22,669 nucleotides of DNA from NCBI GenBank assembly GCA_048201975.1, contig DBFBGQ010000117.1, forward strand, positions 1 through 22,669, written 5' to 3'. A program made the translations under genes and the position numbers. The notes beneath the pieces were generated by a model. That model did no database searches and was not told the DNA's origin. It saw only the letters and a list, made by a program, of their open reading frames with translations. Below, piece by piece: positions 8,070-13,725 of the stretch (its first letter is position 1; the number at the start of each line of letters is the position of its first letter). This stretch comes from Egerieenecus sp048201975 (GTDB taxonomy: Bacteria; Bacillota; Clostridia; Christensenellales; Aristaeellaceae).

Positions 8070-9232
8070 AGGATTTCAGACAGCTGGACCGGCTGTTGGC
8101 AGACCTTACCGAACAGCGCTTGCCAGGCGTGGCCAGCGTCATTACCCAGGGCGACCAGGTGATTTATGAAAATTACTTTGGCATGGCGGATCTGGAAAAT
8201 CAAAAAAAGCTGGATGCGCAAACGGTATTCCGCATCTACTCCATGACCAAGCTGCCCATCTATACCCTGAGCATGATGCTCTATGAGCGAGGGTTGTTCC
8301 TGCTGGATGACCCGCTGTATGCCTATTTCCCTGAATACAAGCATGTGAAACGATTCCAGCTGCGGCACAATGGGGATTATGCGGTGGTGCCCCTGCAGGC
8401 GCCCATTCAGATACGGCACATCCTGACCATGGCCATGGGGCTGCCCTATGGCAATGGCGTCAGCAGCCCAAACCCCACCGAAGACGCCATGTGCAAAATG
8501 CATCAGCGCTTGCAGGCCCAGGGGCCGTATACCCTGCGGGAGGAGATACGCGCCGCCGCGGAGGTGCCGGTGGCCTTTGAGCCGGGAACGCACTGGATGT
8601 ACGGCTTTGCCAGCGAGCTCACGGCGGGCCTGTGCGAGCTGTTGACCGGCAAGGAAATCGAACAGGCGCTCAAGGATGAGCTGTTTGACCCGTTGGAGAT
8701 GACCTCCACAGGGATGCGCTTTTTCGGTGACATTCCCCAGCGGCTGAGCAAGTTCTATGTGGAGGGTGAAGACGGCCGTCCCGTGGTGGGCGAACCCCGC
8801 ATGGATGGCAAGCATCTCCCCGGCAAGGAACATTTGATGGGGTGTCCCCGCATTTTCTCCAACGCCAGCGACTTTGCCAAGCTAGGCATGATGCTGGCCA
8901 ATGGCGGCGTGTACAAGGGAAGGCGCATCATGGGCGGCAAGACCATTGACCTGATGCGGCGCAATCAGCTCAACGAAACGCAGCTTCGCGACTTTGAAAG
9001 CCGCGTGACCATGGGCTACGGCTATGGGTGCGGCGTGCGGACGCTGATGGATCCTGCGCGGGCGGGCGCCAATGGCTCCCTGGGAGAGTTTGGCTGGGAA
9101 GGCGGCTCCGGCCCCTATTTCCTGGTGGACCCCCAGGAGAAGCTGTCCATGACGCTGATGTATCAGCGCGGGGGAAGCGACCTGGCTGAAATCCACTTGA
9201 AGTTCCGGAACGTGGCGTACGGCTGCCTGTGA
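8066..9232 (+). CDS. Serine hydrolase, beta-lactamase (class C)/esterase fold
   Basis: This is a penicillin-binding-protein/beta-lactamase-fold serine hydrolase of 388 residues. ATG 8066 is chosen because it overlaps the AraC stop (ATGA) and has GAAGGGAGA upstream. The nucleophile motif SxxK is S59-M-T-K62 in FRIYSMTKLPIY. The second motif follows FEPGTHWMYG, with Tyr179 as the likely general base. The third element is GWEGGSGPYFLVDPQE around residue 344, the usual WGG-type replacement of KTG in EstB-like esterases. No signal peptide is visible, which argues against a classical secreted beta-lactamase and for a cytoplasmic esterase, amidase or transesterase. Its position at the end of the AraC-MFS-CocE-AraC set suggests it works on the same or a related compound. 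The substrate is unknown. Confidence 0.9.
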   Translation: MKDFRQLDRLLADLTEQRLPGVASVITQGDQVIYENYFGMADLENQKKLDAQTVFRIYSMTKLPIYTLSMMLYERGLFLLDDPLYAYFPEYKHVKRFQLRHNGDYAVVPLQAPIQIRHILTMAMGLPYGNGVSSPNPTEDAMCKMHQRLQAQGPYTLREEIRAAAEVPVAFEPGTHWMYGFASELTAGLCELLTGKEIEQALKDELFDPLEMTSTGMRFFGDIPQRLSKFYVEGEDGRPVVGEPRMDGKHLPGKEHLMGCPRIFSNASDFAKLGMMLANGGVYKGRRIMGGKTIDLMRRNQLNETQLRDFESRVTMGYGYGCGVRTLMDPARAGANGSLGEFGWEGGSGPYFLVDPQEKLSMTLMYQRGGSDLAEIHLKFRNVAYGCL

Positions 9233-9279
9233 GCGGCACCTAGGATCCTCCTTTGCCCAGACCGAACGCAGCGTTTTCC

Positions 9280-9293
9280 TGATCCATGGATCA
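9280..9293. repeat. 14-nt palindrome TGATCCATGGATCA
   Basis: This is a perfect self-complementary sequence 47 bases after the serine hydrolase stop. It could be a binding site for a dimeric protein or chance. No second copy was noticed in the window. Confidence 0.4.
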
Positions 9294-9426
9294 TTGGCGG
9301 CCACGTTAAAACCTCCTGCATACACCGGAGGCTTCAGGTTGCAAGAAAACGCCGCGTGCATGAATCAGATCATTCCAATGCGAAACGGCTTGCCGATGAC
9401 GCCTTCCCGGGCGCCTTACAGGCAAC

Positions 9427-9470
9427 AACGCCTCCCGAAGCGCTGTGCTACGGGAGGCGTTTGTTTATGC
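9427..9470 (+). terminator. Probable terminator for the hydrolase module, possibly bidirectional
   Basis: AACGCCTCCCG (9427-9437) and CGGGAGGCGTT (9451-9461) form a perfect 11-bp stem with a 13-nt loop, followed by TGTTTATG on the plus strand. The T tract is modest. It lies between converging units, so it may also stop the minus-strand peptide transcript. Confidence 0.65.
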
Positions 9471-9474
9471 AGGT

Positions 9475-9492
9475 ATTCCCCGCGCGGGGAAT
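9475..9492. repeat. 18-nt perfect palindrome ATTCCCCGCGCGGGGAAT
   Basis: This self-complementary GC-rich sequence lies between the terminator hairpin and the stop of the small peptide gene. As RNA it would form a stem with almost no loop; as DNA it could bind a dimeric protein. Its role is unknown. Confidence 0.45.
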
Positions 9493-9516
9493 CGTGCTTT
9501 TGTGGTTTCGCTTTTG

Positions 9517-9603
9517 TTATTTTCCCTGGGAAGCGGATTTGGTGGACAGCACTTCCGCTTTGGGGGCCTCGTAGGTTTTGCGCTGGTCGTTTTTCACGCT
9601 CAC
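9517..9603 (-). CDS. Small peptide of 26-28 residues with KxYxxP motif, own promoter
   Basis: This short frame would escape most gene callers. AAAGGAGAG (9606-9614, minus) precedes two in-frame GTG codons: 9603 (spacing about 4) and 9597 (spacing about 10, perhaps the true start). The peptide is hydrophilic and basic, with the core KTYEAPKAEVLSTKSASQGK, and ends at TAA 9519-9517. The Y-x-x-P-x-A-E-V pattern resembles the N-terminal motif of many short unannotated Firmicute peptides and, loosely, the YxxPxL leader motif of lasso peptide precursors. No RiPP-modifying enzyme is nearby and only about 12 residues follow the motif, so a lasso product is unlikely. A near-consensus promoter, the Shine-Dalgarno site and a downstream hairpin together support a real transcription unit. 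Function unknown. Confidence 0.5.
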   Translation of the reverse strand: MSVKNDQRKTYEAPKAEVLSTKSASQGK

Positions 9604-9628
9604 GGCTCTCCTTTCGACGGCTGCTTGT

Positions 9629-9643
9629 TGACAGATGAAGCAT
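9629..9643 (-). promoter_or_regulatory. Short palindromic hairpin in the peptide gene leader
   Basis: CAGATGCTTCATCTG is a 6-bp stem with a 3-nt loop, a few bases after the predicted transcription start of the peptide gene and upstream of its ribosome binding site. It may stabilise the 5' end of a short mRNA or bind a repressor. Coordinates are accurate to a few bases. Confidence 0.35.
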
Positions 9644-9654
9644 CTGCTCCTTTC

Positions 9655-9683
9655 ACTATACCAGAAAGGACAAGCCGCGTCAA
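9655..9683 (-). promoter_or_regulatory. Near-consensus sigma-A promoter for the small peptide gene
   Basis: On the minus strand TTGACG (9683-9678) and TATAGT (9660-9655) are separated by exactly 17 bases. Transcription would begin near 9648 and reach the small peptide start about 45 bases later. The promoter starts 38 bases after the broken MerR gene. Confidence 0.7.
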
Positions 9684-9721
9684 GGGAACAAACATACGCG
9701 TCATCGCTGGCCGGAGCGGTG

Positions 9722-10573
9722 TCAGGAATGGAGCGTCTGGGTGAAAACCGCGTCCGCTTGGGCCAGCTGCCGGCAGTAGCGGTCATAGGCGGGGCTCATG
9801 CGGCGCAGGGCGGGCAGGAATACCTCCTGATACCCTGGCGAGGAGGTCCAGGCGGCCAGGGAGCGCCAAAGCTCCATGACGGGATGGTCTGCGGGGATGC
9901 AGGCGCGGGCCTGCCGCCAGGCGTCCATCTCCTGGCCATGGGCGTCCAGGTAGGCCTGGGGATTTTCAGCGGCCTCCGTCACGGCGTCGTGCATGGAGGC
10001 CAACAGGCCGGGGGTATACCAGGCGGCGGCCTGATCCAGGAAAGCCTGCGCCGCCGGGGAGAGGGGCGGCAGGGCCACGCCGTCCAGGTACGCCACGGCC
10101 TGAGCAAAGGCGTCCCGTTGCCCGGCGGTGGTCAGAGGCTCGTTGAGAAAGGCGGAGAAGTGCAGCGCCAAATACTGCCCGAACATCCCCGGAAAGGCGT
10201 CCAGCAGGCGCTGCGCTATGGTTTACTGGGCCTGGCGGGCTTCCAGGGCAGACCGGGCCGCCTCCCAGTCCCCGTCCACGGCAAGGCGCTCCAAGGCCGC
10301 CTGGCGGGCCTCCTCCCGCTTGCGCCGCAGGCGTCCGGCCATGGCGGCCCGGCGCAGGGCTTCCGCGTCCCCGTCCAGGGCGGCGCGCAGGCCGTCTCCG
10401 GCCAGGCCCAGCCCCCGAAGCACGGCGATGCGCTGCAGCCGGGTCACGTCCTCGGGGGAGAAATCCCGGTAGCCGTTTTCCAGGCGGGCGGGAGCGATGA
10501 GCCCCTGGTCCGCGGCCACCAGCGCCGCCTTGCGGGTCACGCCGGCCAGGCGGCAGGCCTCCTGTATCTTCAT
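9722..10573 (-). pseudogene. MerR family regulator interrupted by an in-frame TAA
   Basis: The frame from ATG 10573 to TGA 9724-9722 would encode 283 residues. An in-frame TAA at codon 117 (10225-10223) splits it into 116 residues and a remainder in the same frame. The first part is a MerR-type winged helix (MKIQEACRLAGVTRKAALVA, then GLIAPARLENGYRDFSPEDV and LRGLGLAG) followed by a helical segment. The second part (PGMFGQYLALHFSAFLNEPL onward) looks like the C-terminal ligand domain seen in long MerR proteins, and no bases are lost between the halves. GAGGTGAT precedes the start. Either the gene was recently inactivated or this is a sequencing error; UAA is not a known selenocysteine or pyrrolysine codon. 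It lies 46 bases after the ABC ATPase gene and probably shared its transcript. Confidence 0.8.
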
Positions 10574-10619
10574 CTTCGATCACCTCGCCTGAAGGATACA
10601 CCCGTCCCCTGGGGCCAGG

Positions 10620-11288
10620 TCAAGCGGGGGCGAGAATTTTTCCGTGGGCCACGCGGATCTGCCGCAGGGCGCAGGCGGCCACCCCGGGATCGTGGGTGAT
10701 CAGCAGCACCGTGCGCCCCTCCTGGTGCAGGCGGCTGAGCAGCGCCAGCACCTCCCGCGTGGCGTCCAGGTCCAGGTTGCCGGTGGGCTCGTCCGCCAGG
10801 AGCACGGCGGGATCCCGCACCAGGGCCCGTGCGATGGCCACCCGCTGCTGCTGCCCGCCGGAGAGCTGGCTGGGCCGGTGGTAAAGTCTTTCTCCCAGCC
10901 CCACCCGCTCCAGCAGCGCCCGTGCGCGGCTCTCCCGCTCCCGGCGGCCCGTTCCGGCCAGCAGCAGGGGCATGGCCACGTTTTCCAGGGCGGTGAGCTG
11001 GGGAAGCAGCTGAAAGCCCTGAAACACAAAGCCGATTTCTTCCCCGCGAACCCTGGAGAGCTCCATGGGCCGCAGGGTGGATACGTCCCGCCCGTGGAGG
11101 GTCACCTGGCCGGAGGTGGGCGTGTCCAGGCAGCCCAGCAGGTGCATCATGGTGCTTTTGCCCGATCCGCTGGGGCCCACGATGGCCGTGTATTCCCCCG
11201 GGGCGATGTGCAGGGATACGTGGCTCAGCGCCGCCACCACCTTTTCCCCAACGGGGTAGAGCTTGCTGACATCCTTCATGTAAATCAT
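10620..11288 (-). CDS. ABC transporter ATP-binding protein, MacB/LolD type
   Basis: This cytoplasmic ATPase has 222 residues, the usual size for MacB/LolD/FtsE-type subunits. The start ATG 11288 (MIYMKDVSKLYPVGEK) follows GGGAGGGA; the longer open frame upstream crosses a terminator and is not coding. It has Walker A GPSGSGKST, a Q-loop (VFQGFQLLPQLT), the signature LSGGQQQRVAIARAL, Walker B VLLADEPTGNLD, and the H-loop LITHD. These proteins usually pair with a FtsX/MacB-like permease that exports peptides or lipoproteins or works mechanically on envelope enzymes. No such permease is present within the window, so the partner is unlinked or lost. The leader contains a perfect hairpin that covers the ribosome binding site. 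The broken MerR gene follows 46 bases downstream. Confidence 0.93.
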   Translation of the reverse strand: MIYMKDVSKLYPVGEKVVAALSHVSLHIAPGEYTAIVGPSGSGKSTMMHLLGCLDTPTSGQVTLHGRDVSTLRPMELSRVRGEEIGFVFQGFQLLPQLTALENVAMPLLLAGTGRRERESRARALLERVGLGERLYHRPSQLSGGQQQRVAIARALVRDPAVLLADEPTGNLDLDATREVLALLSRLHQEGRTVLLITHDPGVAACALRQIRVAHGKILAPA

Positions 11289-11295
11289 GCGCGAT

Positions 11296-11329
11296 CCCTC
11301 CCTTGGCATTTTAGTGTGCCAAGGGAGGG
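11296..11329 (-). promoter_or_regulatory. 13-bp perfect hairpin occluding the ribosome binding site of the ABC ATPase
   Basis: CCCTCCCTTGGCA and TGCCAAGGGAGGG form a perfect 13-bp inverted repeat with an 8-nt loop. On the minus-strand RNA the downstream arm contains the GGGAGGG ribosome binding site, seven bases before the ATG. Folding would hide the site, so translation may depend on a factor, an alternative fold or upstream transcription. It is also possible that it is a DNA operator. Confidence 0.65.
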
Positions 11330-11345
11330 GCGCGCCCATGCGGCG

Positions 11346-11381
11346 AAAAAAAACGCCGCGCACTGGATGGCAGGCGCGGCG
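11346..11381 (-). terminator. Intrinsic terminator of the acyltransferase-like gene
   Basis: On the minus strand CGCCGCGC pairs with GCGCGGCG (8 bp, 12-nt loop), directly followed by eight T. It begins nine bases after the acyltransferase-like stop. The ABC ATPase gene starts only about 57 bases further on, with no good promoter seen in between. Confidence 0.85.
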
Positions 11382-11389
11382 GAGAGGGT

Positions 11390-12313
11390 TCAGGCGGTGA
11401 CGGAGGTCTGCCCGGCTGCGGCGGGGCGCTGGCAGGGCTTGGGCTCGTGATATTCCACCTTGGGGTCGTAGCGGACGGTTTCCGGCGGGACCTCCAGCAG
11501 CTCGGGGTTGTTCAGGTGGGCGGACATGGTGGAGAAGAAGCCCGCGTAGTGGGCCCCGGAGCACACGCGCTCGTCGGCGGTGATGCCGATGGGCAGCATC
11601 CGCTTGAGCTTGGGCTTGCCGTCCTTGTCCAGCACCACGCTGCGCTCCACGGTGCCCATGCCGAAAAACAGGCTGGTGGAGCCGAAGTTGTAGATGTGGT
11701 GGTTCACATGGTGCAGGCCAATGGAGGCGTTGTTGGTGATGAACATGCCCGTATGGAAGGGCAGCTCGTCCAGCAGCGCGCCGGGGCACAGGCCATAGCG
11801 GTCCAGCAGGCGCACCAGGGCCACCACCAGCGTGGGCAGCCCGGGAATGGCCAGCACGCCGCCGGCCAGCTTGTCCACAAAGATTTTGGTCTCCGCGCCC
11901 CGGTTGGCATCCACCTGGGCGATCATCCGGTCGCGCACGTCGTAGATGGTGTCGGTGGGGTCGAAACGGATCTTGACCACGGTTTCCCCGGCGTCGGCGT
12001 CGTGGGGGTCCTTGAGCATGGTGAAGGAGACGGTGCAGTTGTTCCGGGAGAAATACTGCTTGTTCATGATGAAACGGTTGATCTCCGGGTGCTGGCTCAC
12101 GGCCCGCACATAGGCGGCCACAATGATGTTCATGAAGGTGATCTTTTCGCCCTTGGCGCTTTGCGCGGCAATGTAGCGCGCCAGCTTTTCGTAATCCACC
12201 TTATGCTGGAGGAACACCTGGGCGTCGCAGCGCATGGGCATCAGGTAGGGGGTCATGCGGACGATGGGATCGATGTTGCCGATCCGGCGTCCGTCCGGTC
12301 GAAAGCCGAACAT
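11390..12313 (-). CDS. CAT/E2-fold acyltransferase-like protein
   Basis: This 307-residue protein belongs to the chloramphenicol acetyltransferase / 2-oxoacid dehydrogenase E2 catalytic-domain superfamily as a stand-alone form without lipoyl domain. ATG 12313 (MFGFRPDGRRIGNIDPIVRM) follows AGGAAAGGAAGG; the longer upstream frame is non-coding leader. Recognisable stretches are MPMRCDAQVFLQHKVDYEKL, AAYVRAVSQHPEINRFIMNK and SVSFTMLKDPHDADAGETVVKI-like strands. The catalytic-type segment reads HHVNHHIYNFGSTSLFFGMG. Classical E2 and CAT enzymes have HxxxDG there; here the segment is HIYNFG, as in a clade of Clostridia proteins usually annotated only by fold. Acyl transfer is therefore plausible but not established. 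It has its own promoter and terminator, so it is monocistronic. Confidence 0.82.
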   Translation of the reverse strand: MFGFRPDGRRIGNIDPIVRMTPYLMPMRCDAQVFLQHKVDYEKLARYIAAQSAKGEKITFMNIIVAAYVRAVSQHPEINRFIMNKQYFSRNNCTVSFTMLKDPHDADAGETVVKIRFDPTDTIYDVRDRMIAQVDANRGAETKIFVDKLAGGVLAIPGLPTLVVALVRLLDRYGLCPGALLDELPFHTGMFITNNASIGLHHVNHHIYNFGSTSLFFGMGTVERSVVLDKDGKPKLKRMLPIGITADERVCSGAHYAGFFSTMSAHLNNPELLEVPPETVRYDPKVEYHEPKPCQRPAAAGQTSVTA

Positions 12314-12340
12314 GAAAATTCCTTCCTTTCCTAAAGGGAG

Positions 12341-12381
12341 TGTGGCGGGATATGATTGCGTATGAAAAGAGATGCGCCACA
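12341..12381 (-). promoter_or_regulatory. Inverted repeat in the acyltransferase leader
   Basis: In the ~68-nt leader, TGTGGCG (12381-12375 on the minus strand) can pair with CGCCACA (12347-12341), enclosing 27 bases. CCTTT-AGG-AAAGG then overlaps the ribosome binding site. This may be a modest translational control structure. Confidence 0.3.
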
Positions 12382-12386
12382 TTCCT

Positions 12387-12414
12387 ATTGTAGCCATGGA
12401 ACGGAATTTGTCAA
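12387..12414 (-). promoter_or_regulatory. Sigma-A promoter of the acyltransferase-like gene
   Basis: On the minus strand TTGACA (12414-12409) is a perfect -35 box and TACAAT (12392-12387) a good -10 box, with 16 bases between. The start codon is about 68 bases downstream of the predicted transcription start. Confidence 0.75.
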
Positions 12415-12500
12415 TGGCTTTGCGGCAGAGGAAAGGGTTCTGCCTGCAATATCCAGCGCATAGGATGGGATGCGGAAGGCGCAGGAAAGGGGGAGGCTCC

Positions 12501-12782
12501 ATGCGGGAGGAAGCGGCGCAGCAGCCCAACTACGGCCTGATTCTGGAAAGGCGGGAAAAGGCGATGATCACCGGGGTTACGGAGGTGGAGAGCTTCGATG
12601 ACGGGCAGATCGTGCTTAGCACCCATGGGGGACGGCTGATCCTCAGCGGGGCGGGGCTGCATGTGTCCAGCCTGCTGCTGGAGGAGGGCAAGCTGTCCCT
12701 GGAGGGCGCCATCGACGGCCTGCACTACGAGGGCAACGGCGGCAAGCGCCGGGGCGGGCTGTTGCGCCGGGCGCTGCGGTAA
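12501..12782 (+). CDS. yabP: Sporulation protein YabP
   Basis: This is a small YabP/YqfC-type protein of 93 residues; B. subtilis YabP is about 100. It is made in the mother cell during sporulation and affects spore coat or cortex assembly. ATG 12501 follows GGGGGAGG with four-base spacing; the upstream frame from 12372 is non-coding. The fold signature is a run of short beta strands: REKAMITGVTEVESFDDGQI, then VLSTHGGRLILSGAGLHVSS and LEEGKLSLEGAIDGLHYEG. A basic tail (KRRGGLLRRALR) follows. It is five bases before yabQ and the order yabP-yabQ-divIC matches other endospore formers. The upstream partner yabO is absent; a divergent gene lies there instead. I looked for a sigma-E promoter upstream and found none that fits. 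Confidence 0.9.
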   Translation: MREEAAQQPNYGLILERREKAMITGVTEVESFDDGQIVLSTHGGRLILSGAGLHVSSLLLEEGKLSLEGAIDGLHYEGNGGKRRGGLLRRALR

Positions 12783-12787
12783 CGCCC

Positions 12788-13438
12788 ATGGAAAAGCTGT
12801 TTTTGATTCCCCAGCAGGGGTCGGTGTTTTTAACGCTGCTAGGGGTGGGGGTATGCCTGGGCGCCTGGTGGCAGCTGCTCTCCTGGGCGCGGCGGCGGGT
12901 TCCGCGCCTGGGCCTGGCCTGGGACGCGCTCTTCGCCCTGAGCCTGGGGGCGGCGGTGCTGGGGGCGCTGTTGCGCTGGCGGGAGGAGCAGCTGCGGCTC
13001 TACGCGCTGCTGGGCGTGCTGCTGGGGGCGCTGATTTACCTGACCGGCCCGGGCAGCGTACTGAGCTATCTGGCCCGCCGCAGAAAAAAACATCGGGAAA
13101 CCCCGCGCCCGCGGCAGGAGAAACGCGCCGAAGAGGCGAAATATTCCATTTACAATACGGAAAACGCAGCGGAAACAGCAAGGGCGGGAGCGAAGGCAGG
13201 AGCAAGGGCGAAAGGCGCTGCTCCCGCGCAACCGCCGCGGCGGAAGGGAGATGGCGCCCATGCAGGCCAAGGAGATGCGCTGGACAAAGCTGGCGCTGAT
13301 TTGCGTGGCGGCCCTGGTGGCCTTCGTGGTGGCGGTGCACCAGGTCAACGGGAACGTGGCCGAGCTTCGGGCGCGGGAGGAAACCCTGACCAGCCAGCTG
13401 AGCCAGCTCCAGCTTCAGCAGGAGGACCTGCTGGATGA
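12788..13438 (+). CDS. yabQ: Spore cortex biosynthesis protein YabQ, with tail overlapping divIC
   Basis: This is an integral membrane protein of the YabQ family, needed for spore cortex formation in B. subtilis. ATG 12788 lies five bases after the yabP stop without a clear ribosome binding site, suggesting coupling. Residues 1-100 are convincing: QQGSVFLTLLGVGVCLGAWW, then LGLAWDALFALSLGAAVLGALL and LYALLGVLLGALIYLTG give three or four membrane segments. From about residue 100 a basic, Ala/Gly-rich tail of poor complexity runs on, and the frame overlaps divIC by about 180 bases. Such a long overlap is unusual. A seven-A run at 13084-13090 is a candidate frameshift site, although neither other frame stops before divIC. 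The exact C-terminus is therefore uncertain. Confidence 0.75.
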   Translation: MEKLFLIPQQGSVFLTLLGVGVCLGAWWQLLSWARRRVPRLGLAWDALFALSLGAAVLGALLRWREEQLRLYALLGVLLGALIYLTGPGSVLSYLARRRKKHRETPRPRQEKRAEEAKYSIYNTENAAETARAGAKAGARAKGAAPAQPPRRKGDGAHAGQGDALDKAGADLRGGPGGLRGGGAPGQRERGRASGAGGNPDQPAEPAPASAGGPAG

Positions 13439-13601
13439 AATCGACCAGGTGGGTACGGAAAGCTACATCGAGGACCGGGCGCGCAGCGATTATCAGTATG
13501 TCAAGCCCGGTGAACTGCGCTTTGAAATCGTCAACCCCGGCGCGCTGTATGAGGACGACGCCACAGACGCCGGAACGGTTCAGGCGGAGCAAACGCCCTG
13601 A
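13260..13601 (+). CDS. divIC: Septum formation initiator, DivIC/FtsB family
   Basis: This is a small bitopic division protein of 113 residues that acts with FtsL and DivIB at the septum. Residues 9-27 are a single membrane segment (LALICVAALVAFVVAV). Residues 30-63 form a Leu- and Gln-rich coiled coil (LRAREETLTSQLSQLQLQQE). The family motif TESYIEDRARSDYQYVKPGE follows, then an acidic tail. GGAAGGGAG lies nine bases before ATG 13260. ATG 13251 is in frame but only directly adjacent to that site, so 13260 is preferred (116 residues otherwise). It overlaps the predicted yabQ tail in another frame and is followed by a strong terminator. Confidence 0.9.
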   Translation: MQAKEMRWTKLALICVAALVAFVVAVHQVNGNVAELRAREETLTSQLSQLQLQQEDLLDEIDQVGTESYIEDRARSDYQYVKPGELRFEIVNPGALYEDDATDAGTVQAEQTP

Positions 13602-13611
13602 ACCAACCAAC

Positions 13612-13650
13612 GCCATCCCTGCGCCTGCCCGGCACAGGGATGGCTTTTTT
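13612..13650 (+). terminator. Intrinsic terminator after divIC
   Basis: GCCATCCCTG (13612-13621) and CAGGGATGGC (13635-13644) form a perfect 10-bp stem, followed by TTTTTT. It closes the yabP-yabQ-divIC unit. Confidence 0.9.
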
Positions 13651-13725
13651 GCACAAGGGGAAGCCTGGAAACGAAAGGCGCCGCGGGAAGCCCGGCGATG
13701 CTACACGGGGGGAGGTTGACTGCGC

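Larger units (their letters stand above)
9233..9516. other. Intergenic region between converging transcription units
   Basis: About 284 bases lie between the serine hydrolase stop and the end of the small minus-strand peptide gene. I see no convincing gene. It contains a 14-nt palindrome, a loose CCTCC/GGAGG inverted repeat near 9311-9330, an 11-bp hairpin likely to act as a terminator, and an 18-nt GC palindrome. Confidence 0.6.

Noticed and set aside
9517..9603. Reading the small peptide as a lasso peptide precursor
   Set aside because: Only about 12 residues follow the YxxP motif, no suitable Gly/Asp ring pattern is present, and no B1/B2/C enzymes are encoded in the window.
9416..9643. 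A 75-codon minus-strand frame (MLHLSTSSRRKE) overlapping the small peptide
   Set aside because: Its ATG would be only about five bases from the predicted transcription start and its GGAG site just three bases away. The sequence is a low-quality Arg-rich frame running through the palindrome and terminator.
10223..10225. Recoding of the internal MerR stop
   Set aside because: The codon is TAA, which is not used for selenocysteine or pyrrolysine, and I noticed no supporting recoding element in the sequence around it.
9722..10699. Plus-strand Gly/Gln-rich frame across the broken MerR gene
   Set aside because: It has the repetitive composition of a GC-rich shadow and no ribosome binding site. 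The minus strand encodes the recognisable MerR domain.
11289..11789. A 167-residue N-terminal extension of the ABC ATPase
   Set aside because: It crosses an intrinsic terminator and overlaps the acyltransferase gene antisense-like frame; the MIYMKDV start has a good ribosome binding site.
12421..12500. A sigma-E-type promoter before yabP
   Set aside because: ATAT and CATAGGAT elements are present near 12450-12475 but too close together for a sigma-E promoter.
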